NCBI RefSeq assembly: GCF_030812295.1
Contig: NZ_JAUSSK010000001.1
Location: 434,001 to 498,000, forward strand
From: Luteibacter jiangsuensis
Lineage (GTDB): Bacteria > Pseudomonadota > Gammaproteobacteria > Xanthomonadales > Rhodanobacteraceae
Reading direction: 5' to 3'
DNA: 64,000 nucleotides
The position numbers and the translations under genes are program-made. Below are positions 25,459 through 34,163 of this stretch, piece after piece (within the stretch, counting starts at the first letter, position 1; each line of letters opens with the position of its first letter). Below the pieces are notes generated by a model. It was not told the origin of the DNA. It saw only the letters and a list, made by a program, of their open reading frames with translations, and searched no databases.

Positions 25459-28074
25459 TCAGGGGTTCGACACCGGCCACATGCGGTTGACCCACCCCGA
25501 CCATATGGCAAGGCGTTTGGGCTCGGCGCCCATGCGGGTGGCCTCCCACACGCCAAACTGGTCGGTCTGCTCCGTGCTTGAGCGGAAGTACGGGTCTTGG
25601 AACATGTACATGCGACCGTTGCTGTCGGTGCCCATCGGTGTGCGCCGGGCGTCAAGGCAATAGCGGAAGCCCGAATACGTCTCCGTGTCGCCGAGCATGG
25701 TGTTGGCCGGGTCGCACCGGCGCCAGGCGCCGGCGTCCGTGGCCGCATAAAGCGTGTTGAACTGGCTGATGGCGCCATTGACCACTTCGAGGAACAAGCC
25801 TGGCTGCACATCATCGAGGAAGCGGTATTTGGACGGCCAGATGCCGAGCGCGACGCCGTTGTCCATGAAATTCGTCGGCGTCAGGTGCTTTTCCGTCTGC
25901 GCGCGCCCGTAGCGCCCCGCGTTGGCGACAAGGTCAGGCTCGTTCGGGTCGTACAGCGTGATGCCGTTGTTGACGTATTGCGCGGACTTGATGCGTGCTT
26001 GCAGCAGCCGGACAAAATGCGTGCTTTGCTGCGCCTTCGTTACCGGGTCCGCGTCCCCGACAAAGTTGCCGAGGATCTCGTCGAAACCCGTGAGGTACGG
26101 CCAGTCCATGGGGTAGTTCACCCACCCACTCTGCCCGCCGGGGTTGAGTGTCATCTGCAGCTGATACCACTGGTTTGTCCGGTAGTACGAAGCGACGACA
26201 TTTCCCGTCTCCCAGCCGAGAATCCACTCGCGGTGCGTCCCGTCGGCACCGTAGGCGTCCTGGTAGAGCATGTGGGGCGCGAGGTAAAACGCACTCGGGG
26301 TGTTGAAGACCCAGCCGTGCGCCTCGCCCCGGCCGCGCCAGGCGCCCGAGACCGGGTCCTTGTCGCCAATGAACCATTGCTGGTTGCCTTCGAGCGCGAA
26401 ATCCTGGGTGACCTCCCACTGCTTGACGGCATTCCAGTGGAGCACGCTGCCCACGGCCCGTTCGATGAACGCTTCCCGGGTAAACGCTGCCGGGTCTCCC
26501 TGCGCGGTGGTTGCAGTCGACACCGCCGCCTGCAATGTGTCGGCACCGACCTGCGCGCCGTAGACCCCACTCGTCGCAATGTGGTTGCCGCGACCACCCC
26601 CGATGAAGTTGTACGCTTCCCAGCCGAACGCGGTGAACATGGCTTGGGCCTCGTTACGGTCGGCGGGGGACAGGTGGCTCCAGTCCCCCCGGATGCCGTT
26701 CGGATTGAGATGCGCCGTCAGCCACGACACCATCGCGTGGTACTGACCGTTGGGGTCGAGCACGCGGTCGCCCGACGCACTGAACCGGGCGCCCTGTTCG
26801 AACGACCCGGCGGCCCCCTCCGGCCAGACGTCGTCGGGATGGATGGTCGGGAGCCAGGCGTCCCAGTCGGGAAACTGCATGGCCACCGGAATGGCGCGCA
26901 CGTTCATCGTCGCGTTCGGGTCCATCACCCGGTCGATGTCAGCCTGCGTGAGCACAAGCTGGCTCCCCACGGGCTTGTCAAACAAGGCCGCCATGGCGTC
27001 CGATGGATTGTCGAGCACCGCGTCGAGCCCGGCGCCGGCAGCCCAGTTGATTTCACACGCCGGGCCCGTGCATTCCATCCCCGGACCCGGTTGGTAGGGC
27101 GGATTCCACGGGCGGGCGAGGGCGGCAAAGGGCACGTCGCGAAGCGAATAGCGAAGATAGGCGACGAGTTGGGCGGCCTGCGCACCGCTCAGGCCATGGA
27201 ACCGTGCCCGCGCCTCGATGGCCGCGTTGGAGTAGTTGAAGTACTCAAGATCCCGCCCGTTGTCGGCATGGCACTGCGCGCAGGCCGCGTGGATGGTGCG
27301 ATTCACGATGGGCGACTTCCGGTTGTTGTCCCGGGCGTACCAGAGCGTGCGTCCCGCCTCGACATCCGCCGTATAGACCGAGCCTGCCGTGCGCTCGAGT
27401 TTCGGGTCGACCGACACCGTGCCCTGCTGGTCGCGCTGCCGGCCTTGCGCATCGCGAAACTGCACGTCGACCACGCGAAAGCCATTGGACTCCCCGTCGG
27501 TGCCGTTGAAGCGGAACTCGACGCGGTTGATTCCAGGTGCGGCGACCAGGCGCACACGTGTGGCGGCGTCGAGCGTGAGCGTCACGTGCGTGGTGTAGAA
27601 CCCGCCGTTGATGCCGCCATGGATGCGTTCGGCATCCGGCAGCGACACCGTCGCATCCGTGATGTCGGTCCAGGGAATGGTGGTGTCCGACGGCGACGCG
27701 CCACCCAAGACCCGCACGCTTGCCTTGACCTTCACCGGTGCATGCGTGGTCACCTCATATTCCGGTGCGCCATAAAAGCCGCACCGGTGGCAGACAAACC
27801 AGAGCGTTGTCGTGGCGGCAGCATCCGCCGTGGCAAGTGAGAAGCCGGCTGTTGCCACCAGTGGCGCATCGGGATTGCCATCACCGAGGACCTCGATGGG
27901 CAGCGTCACGGGACCCGGCGTCGCCCGCGTCGCGGCGGGCGCACGAACGGTGCTGCCGACAACCCGTGAGAACGCAGCCGGCGGTGGGGTGGCCCGGGCC
28001 TCGGCAAACGGGAAGGCAAGGAGCAGGGCGGGGACGATGACGGCCCGTGGAAGGAGTGGCATGCGAGGGTCCAT
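25459..28074 (-). CDS. large secreted protein with one c-type haem motif
   Basis: 871-residue exported protein (start ATG 28074; GTG 28086 or ATG 28062 also possible) with a signal peptide ending near AEARA. One haem-attachment motif CAQCH lies near residue 265 within a short cytochrome-c-like segment that includes AAQLVAYLRYSL. A second cysteine pair (CHRCG) is near residue 95. The N-terminal 230 residues look like beta-sandwich, and the C-terminal 500 residues, rich in Trp and Tyr, match no domain I know. It may be a periplasmic oxidoreductase with a cytochrome insert. It stands alone. A 747-residue frame lies antisense to it, but it lacks motifs and a signal peptide. Confidence 0.75.
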   Translation of the reverse strand: MDPRMPLLPRAVIVPALLLAFPFAEARATPPPAAFSRVVGSTVRAPAATRATPGPVTLPIEVLGDGNPDAPLVATAGFSLATADAAATTTLWFVCHRCGFYGAPEYEVTTHAPVKVKASVRVLGGASPSDTTIPWTDITDATVSLPDAERIHGGINGGFYTTHVTLTLDAATRVRLVAAPGINRVEFRFNGTDGESNGFRVVDVQFRDAQGRQRDQQGTVSVDPKLERTAGSVYTADVEAGRTLWYARDNNRKSPIVNRTIHAACAQCHADNGRDLEYFNYSNAAIEARARFHGLSGAQAAQLVAYLRYSLRDVPFAALARPWNPPYQPGPGMECTGPACEINWAAGAGLDAVLDNPSDAMAALFDKPVGSQLVLTQADIDRVMDPNATMNVRAIPVAMQFPDWDAWLPTIHPDDVWPEGAAGSFEQGARFSASGDRVLDPNGQYHAMVSWLTAHLNPNGIRGDWSHLSPADRNEAQAMFTAFGWEAYNFIGGGRGNHIATSGVYGAQVGADTLQAAVSTATTAQGDPAAFTREAFIERAVGSVLHWNAVKQWEVTQDFALEGNQQWFIGDKDPVSGAWRGRGEAHGWVFNTPSAFYLAPHMLYQDAYGADGTHREWILGWETGNVVASYYRTNQWYQLQMTLNPGGQSGWVNYPMDWPYLTGFDEILGNFVGDADPVTKAQQSTHFVRLLQARIKSAQYVNNGITLYDPNEPDLVANAGRYGRAQTEKHLTPTNFMDNGVALGIWPSKYRFLDDVQPGLFLEVVNGAISQFNTLYAATDAGAWRRCDPANTMLGDTETYSGFRYCLDARRTPMGTDSNGRMYMFQDPYFRSSTEQTDQFGVWEATRMGAEPKRLAIWSGWVNRMWPVSNP

Positions 28075-28351
28075 GGGGAGGGCCACGCGTGATGCGCGGG
28101 ACAGGGCGTCAACCTAGAGAGGCGGCCACCGTACTGCTTGCACAATCGTCATCCGTGCCACCGTTTCGGGCACGCCGGGGAGTGCGGTGTCGCAAACTGA
28201 GACCTGCGACGCACTATGTCGCAGGCCGGTGAGATTGGGCATGGCGACTCGCCCGTCGTCGAATCGGTCGACAAACCTCAACCAATTGGTGAAGATCGTT
28301 CCTGCGTCCAGGCTACGTAAGGGATGCGAATCCTGAGGATGGGGGTGCATA

Positions 28352-31090
28352 GTGTCTAGTCATAAAGTGCGCGGCTTGCGCATGAGCCTGGGTACCCTCG
28401 TGCTGGTGACAGTGATCCCCATGCTTCTGATGGGTGTCATCGCGATCGCGCTCGCCGGACGGGAGTTTCGTGAGAGTTCGCGAGAGCGTTTACGCGAAAC
28501 CGCCCAGGCGCTGAGCCACGCGGTCGACGATGGTATTCGTGACAACATCGCAAGCCTCCGGCTACTGGCCAACGTTGGTGGCAACGGTCTCACGAGCGAG
28601 CAGGCAACCGCCTTGTTACGATCCTCCAATGGAATCGGAGACGACACTCGCGTTCTCGTACTCAACTCTGAAAAAGAGGGGGCGGGAGTGCTTCCACCCG
28701 ATTTGTACGCGCGCACGCTCGCCGAGTCGCAGGCTCGCATTTCCAACCTCATCCGCATCGAAGGCTCGACGCTACCACGGGTCGCGATCACGCTTCCCAT
28801 GGCGACATCCGGATCCCCGTCACGAGTCATGGCCCTGCTGCAGCCATCCAATCAGCTGATCAACGTGATTCAAAGGAGCCATGCGACGGGCTCCGAGCTG
28901 CTTGTTGCGGTCGTCGATTCCACGGGGCATATCGCCGCACGCTCGCGTTCACCCGAGGCCTACCTGGGCAAGCCCGTACCGGACTGGAACAAGCTTCTGG
29001 CGCTGGGAACGAACGAAGGACTCTTCTCCGCACGCACCAAGGAAGGAGGAATGGTGATCTTCGCTTTCCGCAAGCTCGATAACGCACCGGGCTGGGCTTT
29101 GGTGGTCGGCCAGCCGATCGATTCGTTCGATGCCGGGTGGAAAGTGCCGCTTTGGTGGATGATCGGTGCATGGTTTGTCGCCACGCTGGCGGCGTTCGCT
29201 ATCGCGCATCGCTTTGCCCAGCGCATCCTGGTTCCCATGCAATCCCTCGTTGCACGAAGCCGGCGCGTGGTCGACGACGTGGGTCATGTCGGGGAACTGC
29301 CCAGTTCGTCGATACGCGAGATCAGGGAGCTTCAGGAAAGCCTCCTGCTCGCGGAGCAGACCCTGGAACAGCGCGCCCAGGATGCACAACGACTGGCGGA
29401 GAAGTTGCGCAGCAGCGAGAAACGCTACCGGTCCATCGCAGAGGCGGGGGCGCTCGTGCTCTGGCGCTGCAACATCGAGCGTACATTGACGGCTATCAAC
29501 GGTTGGCGGGAATTGACCGGGCAGAGCGATGACGCGGCCGTCGGCAAGGGTTGGATGCAACGAATACACCCCGCGGATCTTTCGGCGATGGAGGATGCGT
29601 GGGACCGGAGCGTGTCACTGGAGGTTAGTCTCGACATCGAGTTCCGCGTCATGGGTGCCGACGGCGGATGGCGTTGGGTGCGCTGTCGCGGGGCACGGGT
29701 CGAGGGTGAGGAACCTGTCGAATGGGTGGGTGTCCTGGAAGACGCCGATGCCCGGCGCAAAGCACAGGCGCGCATTGCCTACCTCGCCCATCACGATGCC
29801 CTGACCGGACTGGCCAATCGCAGCCTGTTCCACGATAGGCTGCAGATAGCGGTTACCGATGCTCATCGCGGGCGACGGAGTGCCTTGTTGTGCGTGGATC
29901 TCGATCGCTTCAAGGACGTCAACGATACGCTGGGTCACCCAACCGGCGATGCTCTCCTGATCGCGGTGACGGGTCGTTTGAAAGGGATTCTTCGCGAAAC
30001 GGATCTTGTTGCACGACTGGGCGGCGATGAGTTCGCGATACTCCTTGGTTCGGAGCGTCAGCCCGACGATGCTTCGTTGATCGCCGGGCGCATCATCGAT
30101 GCCATCAAGGAACCCTACGAGTTGGACGGCCACTCGATCGTCATCGGGGCAAGCATCGGCGTGGTCGTGATCGATGACCTTGCGCCAGGAACCGACCGCC
30201 TTCTGCAAAACGCGGATCTTGCGCTCTACCGTGCAAAGGGGGAGGGCAAGGGGCGTTATTGCTTCTTCGAGGCGGATATGGACGTCCGCATGCAGCTACG
30301 TCGTCAACTCGAGCTGGATCTTCGTGCGGCCCTCTCGCGCGGCGAGTTTGTCGTTCACTATCAACCCATGATCGAGGTGAAGAGCGGCAAGCTGTCGGGA
30401 TTCGAAGCCCTCTTGCGTTGGGAACATCCCAGCCGTGGCCTGCTCATGCCGATGGATTTCTTCGATCTGGCGGAGGAGATTGGCCTCCTCATTCCATTAG
30501 GCCGCTGGATCCTCGAGCAGGCGTGCCGGGACGCCTGCAGCTGGCCCGAACGCCTCCGTGTGGCGGTAAATGTTTCGGCATCTCAACTTGCCCATCCGCG
30601 GCTGCATGAAATGGTGGAAAACGCGCTCGCCGCCTCTCAGCTTGCTCCGACCCGCCTGGAGCTGGAGATCACGGAGAATGCTCTGCTCGCCAACATCGAG
30701 GCCGCATCGGCCACCTTGCTGAAGCTGAAAGTAAGCGGCGTCGCCATTGTCATGGATGACTTCGGCACGGGTTATTCGTCATTGGGATACTTGCGCGCTT
30801 TTCCGTTCGACAAAGTGAAGATCGATAAATCGTTCGTCCGCGACCTCGGCCCCAACGCAGAAGGCAACGTTTTGATCAGCGCCATCTCCCAGCTTTGTGC
30901 AAGGCTGGGCATCGGCACCACTGTGGAAGGCATCGAAACCGCAGTGCAGCTCGCGCACATAAAGGAAGAGGCGTGCACTGAAGCACAGGGCTATCTGTTT
31001 GGCGAAGCATTGCCTGCCGATGGTCTCGCGGCGTTCATCCGCGCGCACGAGACAACATTGCCTCCGCGCGGGGACGCCCCCGAGGCTTGA
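28352..31090 (+). CDS. membrane-bound GGDEF-EAL protein with PAS domain
   Basis: 912-residue cyclic-di-GMP enzyme. Two membrane helices (about residues 15-37 and 270-292) flank a roughly 230-residue periplasmic sensor of dCache type. HAMP-like linker and coiled coil (residues about 300-365), a PAS domain (about 365-485), GGDEF domain with intact GGDEF and an RxxD inhibitory site five residues before it (RETD), then EAL domain with EALLRW, EITENAL, DDFGTGYSS, KIDKSF and EGIET all present. Both activities are therefore possible. The GTG start follows GAGGATGGGGG. No linked effector is evident. Confidence 0.92.
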   Translation: MSSHKVRGLRMSLGTLVLVTVIPMLLMGVIAIALAGREFRESSRERLRETAQALSHAVDDGIRDNIASLRLLANVGGNGLTSEQATALLRSSNGIGDDTRVLVLNSEKEGAGVLPPDLYARTLAESQARISNLIRIEGSTLPRVAITLPMATSGSPSRVMALLQPSNQLINVIQRSHATGSELLVAVVDSTGHIAARSRSPEAYLGKPVPDWNKLLALGTNEGLFSARTKEGGMVIFAFRKLDNAPGWALVVGQPIDSFDAGWKVPLWWMIGAWFVATLAAFAIAHRFAQRILVPMQSLVARSRRVVDDVGHVGELPSSSIREIRELQESLLLAEQTLEQRAQDAQRLAEKLRSSEKRYRSIAEAGALVLWRCNIERTLTAINGWRELTGQSDDAAVGKGWMQRIHPADLSAMEDAWDRSVSLEVSLDIEFRVMGADGGWRWVRCRGARVEGEEPVEWVGVLEDADARRKAQARIAYLAHHDALTGLANRSLFHDRLQIAVTDAHRGRRSALLCVDLDRFKDVNDTLGHPTGDALLIAVTGRLKGILRETDLVARLGGDEFAILLGSERQPDDASLIAGRIIDAIKEPYELDGHSIVIGASIGVVVIDDLAPGTDRLLQNADLALYRAKGEGKGRYCFFEADMDVRMQLRRQLELDLRAALSRGEFVVHYQPMIEVKSGKLSGFEALLRWEHPSRGLLMPMDFFDLAEEIGLLIPLGRWILEQACRDACSWPERLRVAVNVSASQLAHPRLHEMVENALAASQLAPTRLELEITENALLANIEAASATLLKLKVSGVAIVMDDFGTGYSSLGYLRAFPFDKVKIDKSFVRDLGPNAEGNVLISAISQLCARLGIGTTVEGIETAVQLAHIKEEACTEAQGYLFGEALPADGLAAFIRAHETTLPPRGDAPEA

Positions 31091-31115
31091 CGGGTGCCTA
31101 TAGCCTGATTCAACC

Positions 31116-32291
31116 TCACCTCGAAGCGTTATGGCGGTCCTTTAACTTTCGCAGCGCCGAGAAGCCGCCCAAGCCGGCAGTCATGACCATCACGCAGGCC
31201 AGGGGCGGCCACCACCATCCCTCCATCCGCAAGAGTGCAATGCTCGTTCCGAAACATGCGAGCAGCGCGACCAGTGCGATCGTCCACATCTGGCGAAATC
31301 CGGGCAGACCGTAGAGCAGCAACGGCAACGTCAGCAACGTGGCGCCGATGACGAGCTGGTTCGTGAAGTTCAGTGGTGTCAGCGTGCTGGCGTTTTCGAT
31401 GGACTCGAGCAGGTTGGCCTGATACTCCACGCCCGGCATGCGCTCTTCGCCACCCGAAGCCGAGGTGTCGAGCAGGTCGCCAAGTCCCGAGGCCGTCGCA
31501 CCGACGAATACCCAGCGTCCGTTGAGTAGCGCGGGCGACACATGGCCTTCCAGCAGGTCGACGTAGGAGACCTGGTCGAAGCTACCGGCCGGTCCGGCGA
31601 AATGGAGCAGGACATAGTCGTCGCGCATCCATTGGTAAGGCGATTCCATGTCCGTATCCGGTCTGTGCAGGCTGGGCAGTACCGGCTTTTGCGTTTTCCG
31701 GTCCATACCATAGACGGCGAGGGCGAGGGCCGGCCAGTACGGGCGCCCCAGGCCAGCTTTCAGATAGGCGCCACGAATGACGCCGTCATCGTCCTTGGCG
31801 GCATCGACGTGACCGAAGGCAGACGCCTCACTGGCGATCTCCTGCGTGGGCAACATTTCTTCCAGTGTTCCGCCGAGTTCGGCGGCTTCGGCGAATACGG
31901 GCATGGCGACGTGCCCGTTTCGGCGAATGGCCTGCGCGAAAGCGCGATCGTTTTCTGGGTGATTGATGTCGGGCTCGGCCATGGTGATGTCGATACCGAC
32001 ACCGCGAACGCCCGCATCGGTGAGGCGATCGAGCAGTCGTGCATGCACCGCGCGCGGCCACGGCCAATTGCCGAGCCTGGACAGGCTCTTCGCGTCGACC
32101 GCCACGATAACCACGGCGTCGCTGGTCCGATACGACCAATGACGCATGTGCAGGTCGTAGAATGTGTTGTCGAGTCGGGTGGCCGCGCCGCTCGCCATGA
32201 TCAGGGTGAGCGAGGCCACGCCGATCATCCAGGTCAGCACACGCCCGAGTACGACGAGCGGATCAGTACGCATCGTCGACCGCTGCGACAT
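31116..32291 (-). CDS. CHASE2-domain membrane protein without output domain
   Basis: 391-residue protein made of one N-terminal helix (about residues 18-34), a CHASE2 extracytoplasmic sensor domain (IVAVDAKSLSRLGNWPWPRAVHARLLDRL, shown here as IVAVDAKSLS and NWPWPRAVHA; GVGIDITMAEPD; WVFVGATASGLGDL) and three C-terminal helices. CHASE2 usually precedes a kinase or nucleotide cyclase; here the protein ends about 20 residues after the last helix. It follows the LysM-FecR gene by 44 bases, a pairing seen with CHASE2 proteins, so it may pass its signal by protein contact. Confidence 0.85.
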   Translation of the reverse strand: MSQRSTMRTDPLVVLGRVLTWMIGVASLTLIMASGAATRLDNTFYDLHMRHWSYRTSDAVVIVAVDAKSLSRLGNWPWPRAVHARLLDRLTDAGVRGVGIDITMAEPDINHPENDRAFAQAIRRNGHVAMPVFAEAAELGGTLEEMLPTQEIASEASAFGHVDAAKDDDGVIRGAYLKAGLGRPYWPALALAVYGMDRKTQKPVLPSLHRPDTDMESPYQWMRDDYVLLHFAGPAGSFDQVSYVDLLEGHVSPALLNGRWVFVGATASGLGDLLDTSASGGEERMPGVEYQANLLESIENASTLTPLNFTNQLVIGATLLTLPLLLYGLPGFRQMWTIALVALLACFGTSIALLRMEGWWWPPLACVMVMTAGLGGFSALRKLKDRHNASR

Positions 32292-32335
32292 CGGCGAGGT
32301 TCCATGCGTCGGTTCGGCTGCAGCGGTTCATGGCA

Positions 32336-34021
32336 TCAAAGTAGCAGCCACAGCAACGATGCACCGCCGCCTGCCGCTGCCCAGCGGCAGGCCACGCATG
32401 GCATGCGCGTTTTCTGCACCGAGCCCCATGGTCCGGCATAGCCGTCGGTGTCGATGGTTTGCACGCGTACATACCATTTGCCGGAAGACAGCTTCTTGAG
32501 GTCGATTTCCGGTCTGTCGAGCGTGGCATCCACTTCTGGCCGGGTGAAGTCTGGATGACGCGCCAGTTGTACGTGATAGCGCTGACCCGGTTGGCCCGCT
32601 GGCCAGCTCAGTGTCAGATCGCCATGCGAGCGCTTGGGTTCGCCAGGTACCGGAGCGGGTGGTTCGGATACCAGATCGAAGGGAAGTGCGTGGGTGTACG
32701 GACCCACCTTGCCGGTGTCGTCGCGGCTGGCGATGCGCCAGTAGTAGCGGCCAAGAGGTAGCGAATGGGCCGGGCGCACCTCGCTTCCCGTCACCTGCGG
32801 CTGATCGGCCAACAGGTGTTCGAATGCCGGGTCGCTAGCCAGCTGCCAGGCGTAGGACGTAGCCTGCTGGCTTTCCGTCCAACGGAATGCCGGTCGGGTA
32901 TCGCGCACCCGGCTATCTGGCTGCGGCGACACGATCAGCGGCGGTCGCGGGTGGTTGTCGATGGATATGGCCGAACAGGTGGCGTCTAGGCCTTCGAGCG
33001 CGCTTGTGCCGACACCGCGCACGCGGATCGCATAGGTGCCATCGCTCAAATCGGGAATGACCGCACGGGTATCATCGACGACGCGGTCCAGCAGCAGGGC
33101 CTCGAATTTCGCACTGGACGCGACCTGCACGCGATAGTGCCGGGCGCCGTTCAAAGCCTGCCACTGAAACTCGTAAGGAAACTGATTGATCGGGACTACC
33201 GGGCATTGCAGTGCCGGTGCCGGAAGCAGCGATTGCGGTTGTCCCGGAGAAGCTTCCCCGGCGGTGGTCACGCCCAGTCCGGTCGTCGCCAGTACATGTC
33301 GCTTGTCGTTGCCGACATCGACCTTGCCGGAGATCACCTCGGTTCGCGCCTCATCGGTCGCCGAATCGGCGATCACGCGAAAGTGGGTGCCGCGCACGCT
33401 GGAAATCGTGCCTGGAGTCGACACATTGAATCGCGCGGCGTTCCCGCTCATGGGGGTAACGTCACTGTTGATGCGCCCTCGCTGCAGACGTACGCGGGTG
33501 TCGACCATGCCTGTGTTTTTGTAGGCGCTAAGCCGATCAAGAGCGAGCTCGCTGTTGCTCTGCACGAGAATGCGCGAACCGTCCGCGAACTCCAGGGTGA
33601 GGCTGGAATCACTCTGGGTCACCAGCGTAGCGCCGTAACCGAACGACATGCCTTGCGTCACGGGCATCGCCTGCGCGGTGCCGGGCAGGGTGGCTGTGGC
33701 ATGGCCGATGACGGCAATCACCCTGGCCCTCGCGGGTTCCAGCCGCAGCCACGCCACCGGAATGTGCAGAGTCATGCCCGGCGGCAGATGAAGCGGATCG
33801 GCGACTTTGTTGTAGTCCTGGAGTTTCTGCCAGGGGATGCCCGGTTTCAGGTAACGCCCGGTCAGATCCCAGATTGTGTCGTTGGGACGTACCCGATAGT
33901 TCCAGTCGGCAGCCGGCGTGGCAAATGCCGGTGCAAAAAATATAGGACCGAAAGCGATAGCGAGCGACACAGCAAACAACCAGCGGCGAAGCCGGGACTG
34001 CCCCAAAACCTTGCGTGACAT
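32336..34021 (-). CDS. secreted LysM-FecR-domain protein with FN3-like repeats
   Basis: 561-residue exported protein. Signal peptide ends near AFATPA. A LysM peptidoglycan-binding domain follows (YRVRPNDTIWDLTGRYLKPG, about residues 40-90), then a FecR domain (ADGSRILVQSNSELALDR, VSTPGTISSVRGTHFRV) and at least three fibronectin-like modules with the pattern ARHYRVQVA, SYAWQLASDP and RYHVQLARHP. The C-terminus ends in a short Ala/Gly/Leu tail. The ATG at 34021 follows AGGAG. It probably anchors to peptidoglycan and presents ligand modules to the CHASE2 partner. Confidence 0.85.
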   Translation of the reverse strand: MSRKVLGQSRLRRWLFAVSLAIAFGPIFFAPAFATPAADWNYRVRPNDTIWDLTGRYLKPGIPWQKLQDYNKVADPLHLPPGMTLHIPVAWLRLEPARARVIAVIGHATATLPGTAQAMPVTQGMSFGYGATLVTQSDSSLTLEFADGSRILVQSNSELALDRLSAYKNTGMVDTRVRLQRGRINSDVTPMSGNAARFNVSTPGTISSVRGTHFRVIADSATDEARTEVISGKVDVGNDKRHVLATTGLGVTTAGEASPGQPQSLLPAPALQCPVVPINQFPYEFQWQALNGARHYRVQVASSAKFEALLLDRVVDDTRAVIPDLSDGTYAIRVRGVGTSALEGLDATCSAISIDNHPRPPLIVSPQPDSRVRDTRPAFRWTESQQATSYAWQLASDPAFEHLLADQPQVTGSEVRPAHSLPLGRYYWRIASRDDTGKVGPYTHALPFDLVSEPPAPVPGEPKRSHGDLTLSWPAGQPGQRYHVQLARHPDFTRPEVDATLDRPEIDLKKLSSGKWYVRVQTIDTDGYAGPWGSVQKTRMPCVACRWAAAGGGASLLWLLL

Positions 34022-34163
34022 AACCTCACTCCTGTTGCGCCCCCAAGCGCTCCGCCGCGCGATCCTTCCAGGCACGCCGAACCGTCCGGATTCGACAGGC
34101 CTGATGCGGCACAAAGACGGTGTTATTATCGTGAAGTTTCGGAAAAATTGCTATTTGACCTGT

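Noticed and set aside
25597-27840. Plus-strand open frame of 747 codons
   Set aside because: It is antisense to the signal-peptide and CxxCH-bearing gene; its translation is Arg/Val/His-rich without domains, as expected from GC-rich shadow frames.
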